A stretch of DNA of 12,783 nucleotides from an uncultured Eubacteriales bacterium. GTDB lineage: Bacteria; Bacillota; Clostridia; Christensenellales; QAND01. The stretch is from assembly GCA_900546685.1 (NCBI GenBank), contig UREB01000030.1, forward strand, positions 1 through 12,783, written 5' to 3'. Position 1 is the first letter of the stretch; each line of letters starts with the position of its first letter. Below are positions 11,181 to 12,783 of this stretch, piece after piece. The notes below the pieces were generated by a model, which made no database searches, was not told where the DNA came from, and was given only the letters and a program-made list of their open reading frames with translations. A program made the position numbers and the translations under genes.

Positions 11181-12783
11181 ATGGTTCATGAAATTCTTCT
11201 GGGCGGCAGAAAGAAAATGAGCTTTTCACGCATCGACGAGGTCCTGGAAATGCCCAACCTAATTGAGATCCAAAAAGAATCTTACCGCAAATTTGTGGAA
11301 GAAGGACTCAAAGAGGTATTTGCGGATATTTCCCCCATCACGGGTTATGGCGATAACCTAGTGCTGGAGTTTGTGGATTATACGCTGGATAACAACCCGA
11401 AATATTCTGTAGAAGAGTGTAAGGAACGCGACGTCAACTATGCAGCGCCGTTGCGGGTGACGGTGCGCCTGATTAACCGTGAGACAGGCGAAGTGAAAGA
11501 GCAGGAAGTCTTCATGGGCGATTTCCCCTTGATGACGGAAACCGGCACTTTCATCATCAACGGCGCAGAACGCGTAATCGTGAGCCAGTTGGTGCGTTCT
11601 CCCGGTGCCTATTACAATATGGAAACGGACAAGATGGGCAAACAGCTTTTCTCATCCACCATCATTCCGAACCGTGGCGCCTGGCTGGAGTACGAAACGG
11701 ACGCCAACGACGTGATGTGGGTACGCGTAGACCGTACGCGCAAGCTGCCCGCTACCGTGCTGATGCGCGCGCTTGGCTGTGGGACGGATGAGGAGATCCT
11801 GGCAAAGTTCGGGGAAGAGAAGCTTATCATCGATACCATCCGTAAGGACAGCGCCAAGACGGACCCGGAAGGCGTGATCGAGATCTATAAGCGCCTGCGT
11901 CCGGGTGAACCGCCGACGGAGGAGAGCGCACGTTCCCTGTTTAATTCTTTATTGTTTGATCCGCGTCGTTATGACTTGGCGCGTGTGGGCCGCTATAAAA
12001 TCAATAAAAAACTAGGTCTTGTGGATCGTTTGGCCGGGCAGACGCTGGCAGCAGACGTCATCAATCCGTATACTGGAGAGGTCATGGCTGTTGCGGGCCA
12101 GCAGATAGACCGTGCCGAGGCAGAACGCCTACAGGCATCCGGCATTAATGAGGCGGAAGTGGTCGTAGAGGAAGGGACGCTGAAGATTTTCGGCAATAAC
12201 TTTGTAGACCTGGAGCCCTTTGTAGACTTTGACTTAAAGGAAATCGGCATTACGGAAAAAGCGCATTTCCCGACCTTTATGGAGATCCTCAACAGCAAGG
12301 AGAGCTGGGAGGAGGGTGAACTGCGCCGTGAAATGGCAAACCGTGTGCATGACCTGATGCCAAAGCACATCCACCCGGATGATATCATGGCGTCGTTAAA
12401 CTATATGATCTGTCTGTATCATGGCGTAGGGCGTACTGACGATATAGACCATCTGGGCAACCGCCGCCTGCGCTGCGTTGGCGAACTGTTGCAAAACCAG
12501 ATCCGTGTGGGGCTGTCCCGCCTAGAGAGAGTGGTGCGCGAGCGCATGAGCATCCAGGATATGGATGTGGCAACGCCGAGCAATCTTATCAATATCCGTC
12601 CGGTGTCTGCGGCCATCAAGGAGTTTTTCGGAAGCAGCCAGCTAAGCCAGTTTATGGATCAGACCAACCTACTGGCAGAGCTGACGCATAAGCGCCGTCT
12701 GTCTGCGCTGGGTCCTGGCGGTCTGAACCGTGAGCGCGCCAGCTTTGAGGTGCGCGACGTGCATCATTCGCATTACGGACGCA
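11181..12783 (+). CDS. rpoB: DNA-directed RNA polymerase beta subunit, 5' part (cut by window edge)
   Basis: RpoB forms much of the RNA polymerase active-site cleft and carries the rifampicin pocket. The window holds 534 codons plus one base, under half of a typical Firmicute RpoB. From ATG 11181 (GGGAG 10 bases upstream) the protein starts MVHEILLGGRKKMSFSRIDE, and the protrusion and lobe regions follow, including GDFPLMTETGTFIINGAERV and QLVRSPGAYY. The rifampicin region is present near the right edge (FFGSSQLSQFMDQ, then THKRRLSALGPGGL). Residues matching E. coli Q513, D516, H526, R529 and S531 are the sensitive-type residues. Leu497 replaces the usual proline equivalent to E. coli P520. 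The gene has its own promoter and a long leader. rpoC should follow outside the window. Confidence 0.98.
   Translation, partial: MVHEILLGGRKKMSFSRIDEVLEMPNLIEIQKESYRKFVEEGLKEVFADISPITGYGDNLVLEFVDYTLDNNPKYSVEECKERDVNYAAPLRVTVRLINRETGEVKEQEVFMGDFPLMTETGTFIINGAERVIVSQLVRSPGAYYNMETDKMGKQLFSSTIIPNRGAWLEYETDANDVMWVRVDRTRKLPATVLMRALGCGTDEEILAKFGEEKLIIDTIRKDSAKTDPEGVIEIYKRLRPGEPPTEESARSLFNSLLFDPRRYDLARVGRYKINKKLGLVDRLAGQTLAADVINPYTGEVMAVAGQQIDRAEAERLQASGINEAEVVVEEGTLKIFGNNFVDLEPFVDFDLKEIGITEKAHFPTFMEILNSKESWEEGELRREMANRVHDLMPKHIHPDDIMASLNYMICLYHGVGRTDDIDHLGNRRLRCVGELLQNQIRVGLSRLERVVRERMSIQDMDVATPSNLINIRPVSAAIKEFFGSSQLSQFMDQTNLLAELTHKRRLSALGPGGLNRERASFEVRDVHHSHYGR

Noticed and set aside
1..12783. CRISPR arrays, transposases, phage genes, tRNA or rRNA genes
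   Set aside because: No regularly spaced repeats, transposase or integrase motifs, cloverleaf sequences or rRNA segments were seen; the content is core chromosomal.

Overview
The window looks like a chromosomal core region of an endospore-forming Clostridia-type Firmicute of intermediate GC content. The evidence is a near-canonical SpoVT, a SpoVB/YabM-type flippase, a two-domain MazG (YabN type), HU, the S4 protein RqcP/YabO, RadA, a CarD-family RNA polymerase regulator, a membrane PIN-TRAM protein (YacL type) and the start of rpoB, with AGGAGG ribosome binding sites and sigma-A-like promoters. The genus cannot be fixed from the sequence. There are no tRNA or rRNA genes, insertion sequences or CRISPR arrays.

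Layout. 1-1385 (minus): a phosphohexomutase whose C-terminal end runs off the left edge. It is divergent from spoVT across a 211-base gap holding its promoter. 1597-2151 (plus): spoVT, closed by an intrinsic terminator. 2210-5342: a promoter and a two-gene unit (SpoVB/YabM-like flippase, then mazG, overlapping by one base). 5339-5745: a likely promoter, hup and a terminator. 5795-9150: an extended -10 promoter followed by rqcP, ispF, a membrane-anchored beta-propeller protein of unknown function and radA, packed with overlaps or gaps of 0-6 bases. 9147-10929: a strong promoter overlapping the radA stop, then carD, a PIN-TRAM membrane protein and a perfect-stem terminator. 10930-11180: a regulatory region. 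11181 to the right edge: rpoB (534 codons seen), reaching the rifampicin region.

How it fits together. spoVT-yabM-mazG-rqcP matches the Bacillus spoVT-yabM-yabN-yabO order, with hup inserted. radA-carD-PIN/TRAM resembles the common radA-disA-(carD)-yacL-ispD-ispF neighbourhood, but disA and ispD are absent, ispF sits upstream of radA, and yabP/yabQ/divIC are not here. rpoB follows the PIN-TRAM gene directly with its own promoter, instead of following rplJ-rplL.

The most unusual part is the 300-base region before rpoB. The rightward rpoB promoter (TTGACG-N17-TATAGT) faces a plausible leftward promoter (TTGATT-N17-TACAAT) about 80 bases downstream. The leftward transcript would run into a hairpin plus seven-U terminator whose stem contains the rpoB -35 element. 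This predicts a roughly 130-nt antisense RNA over the rpoB promoter and leader. It is inferred from sequence only.
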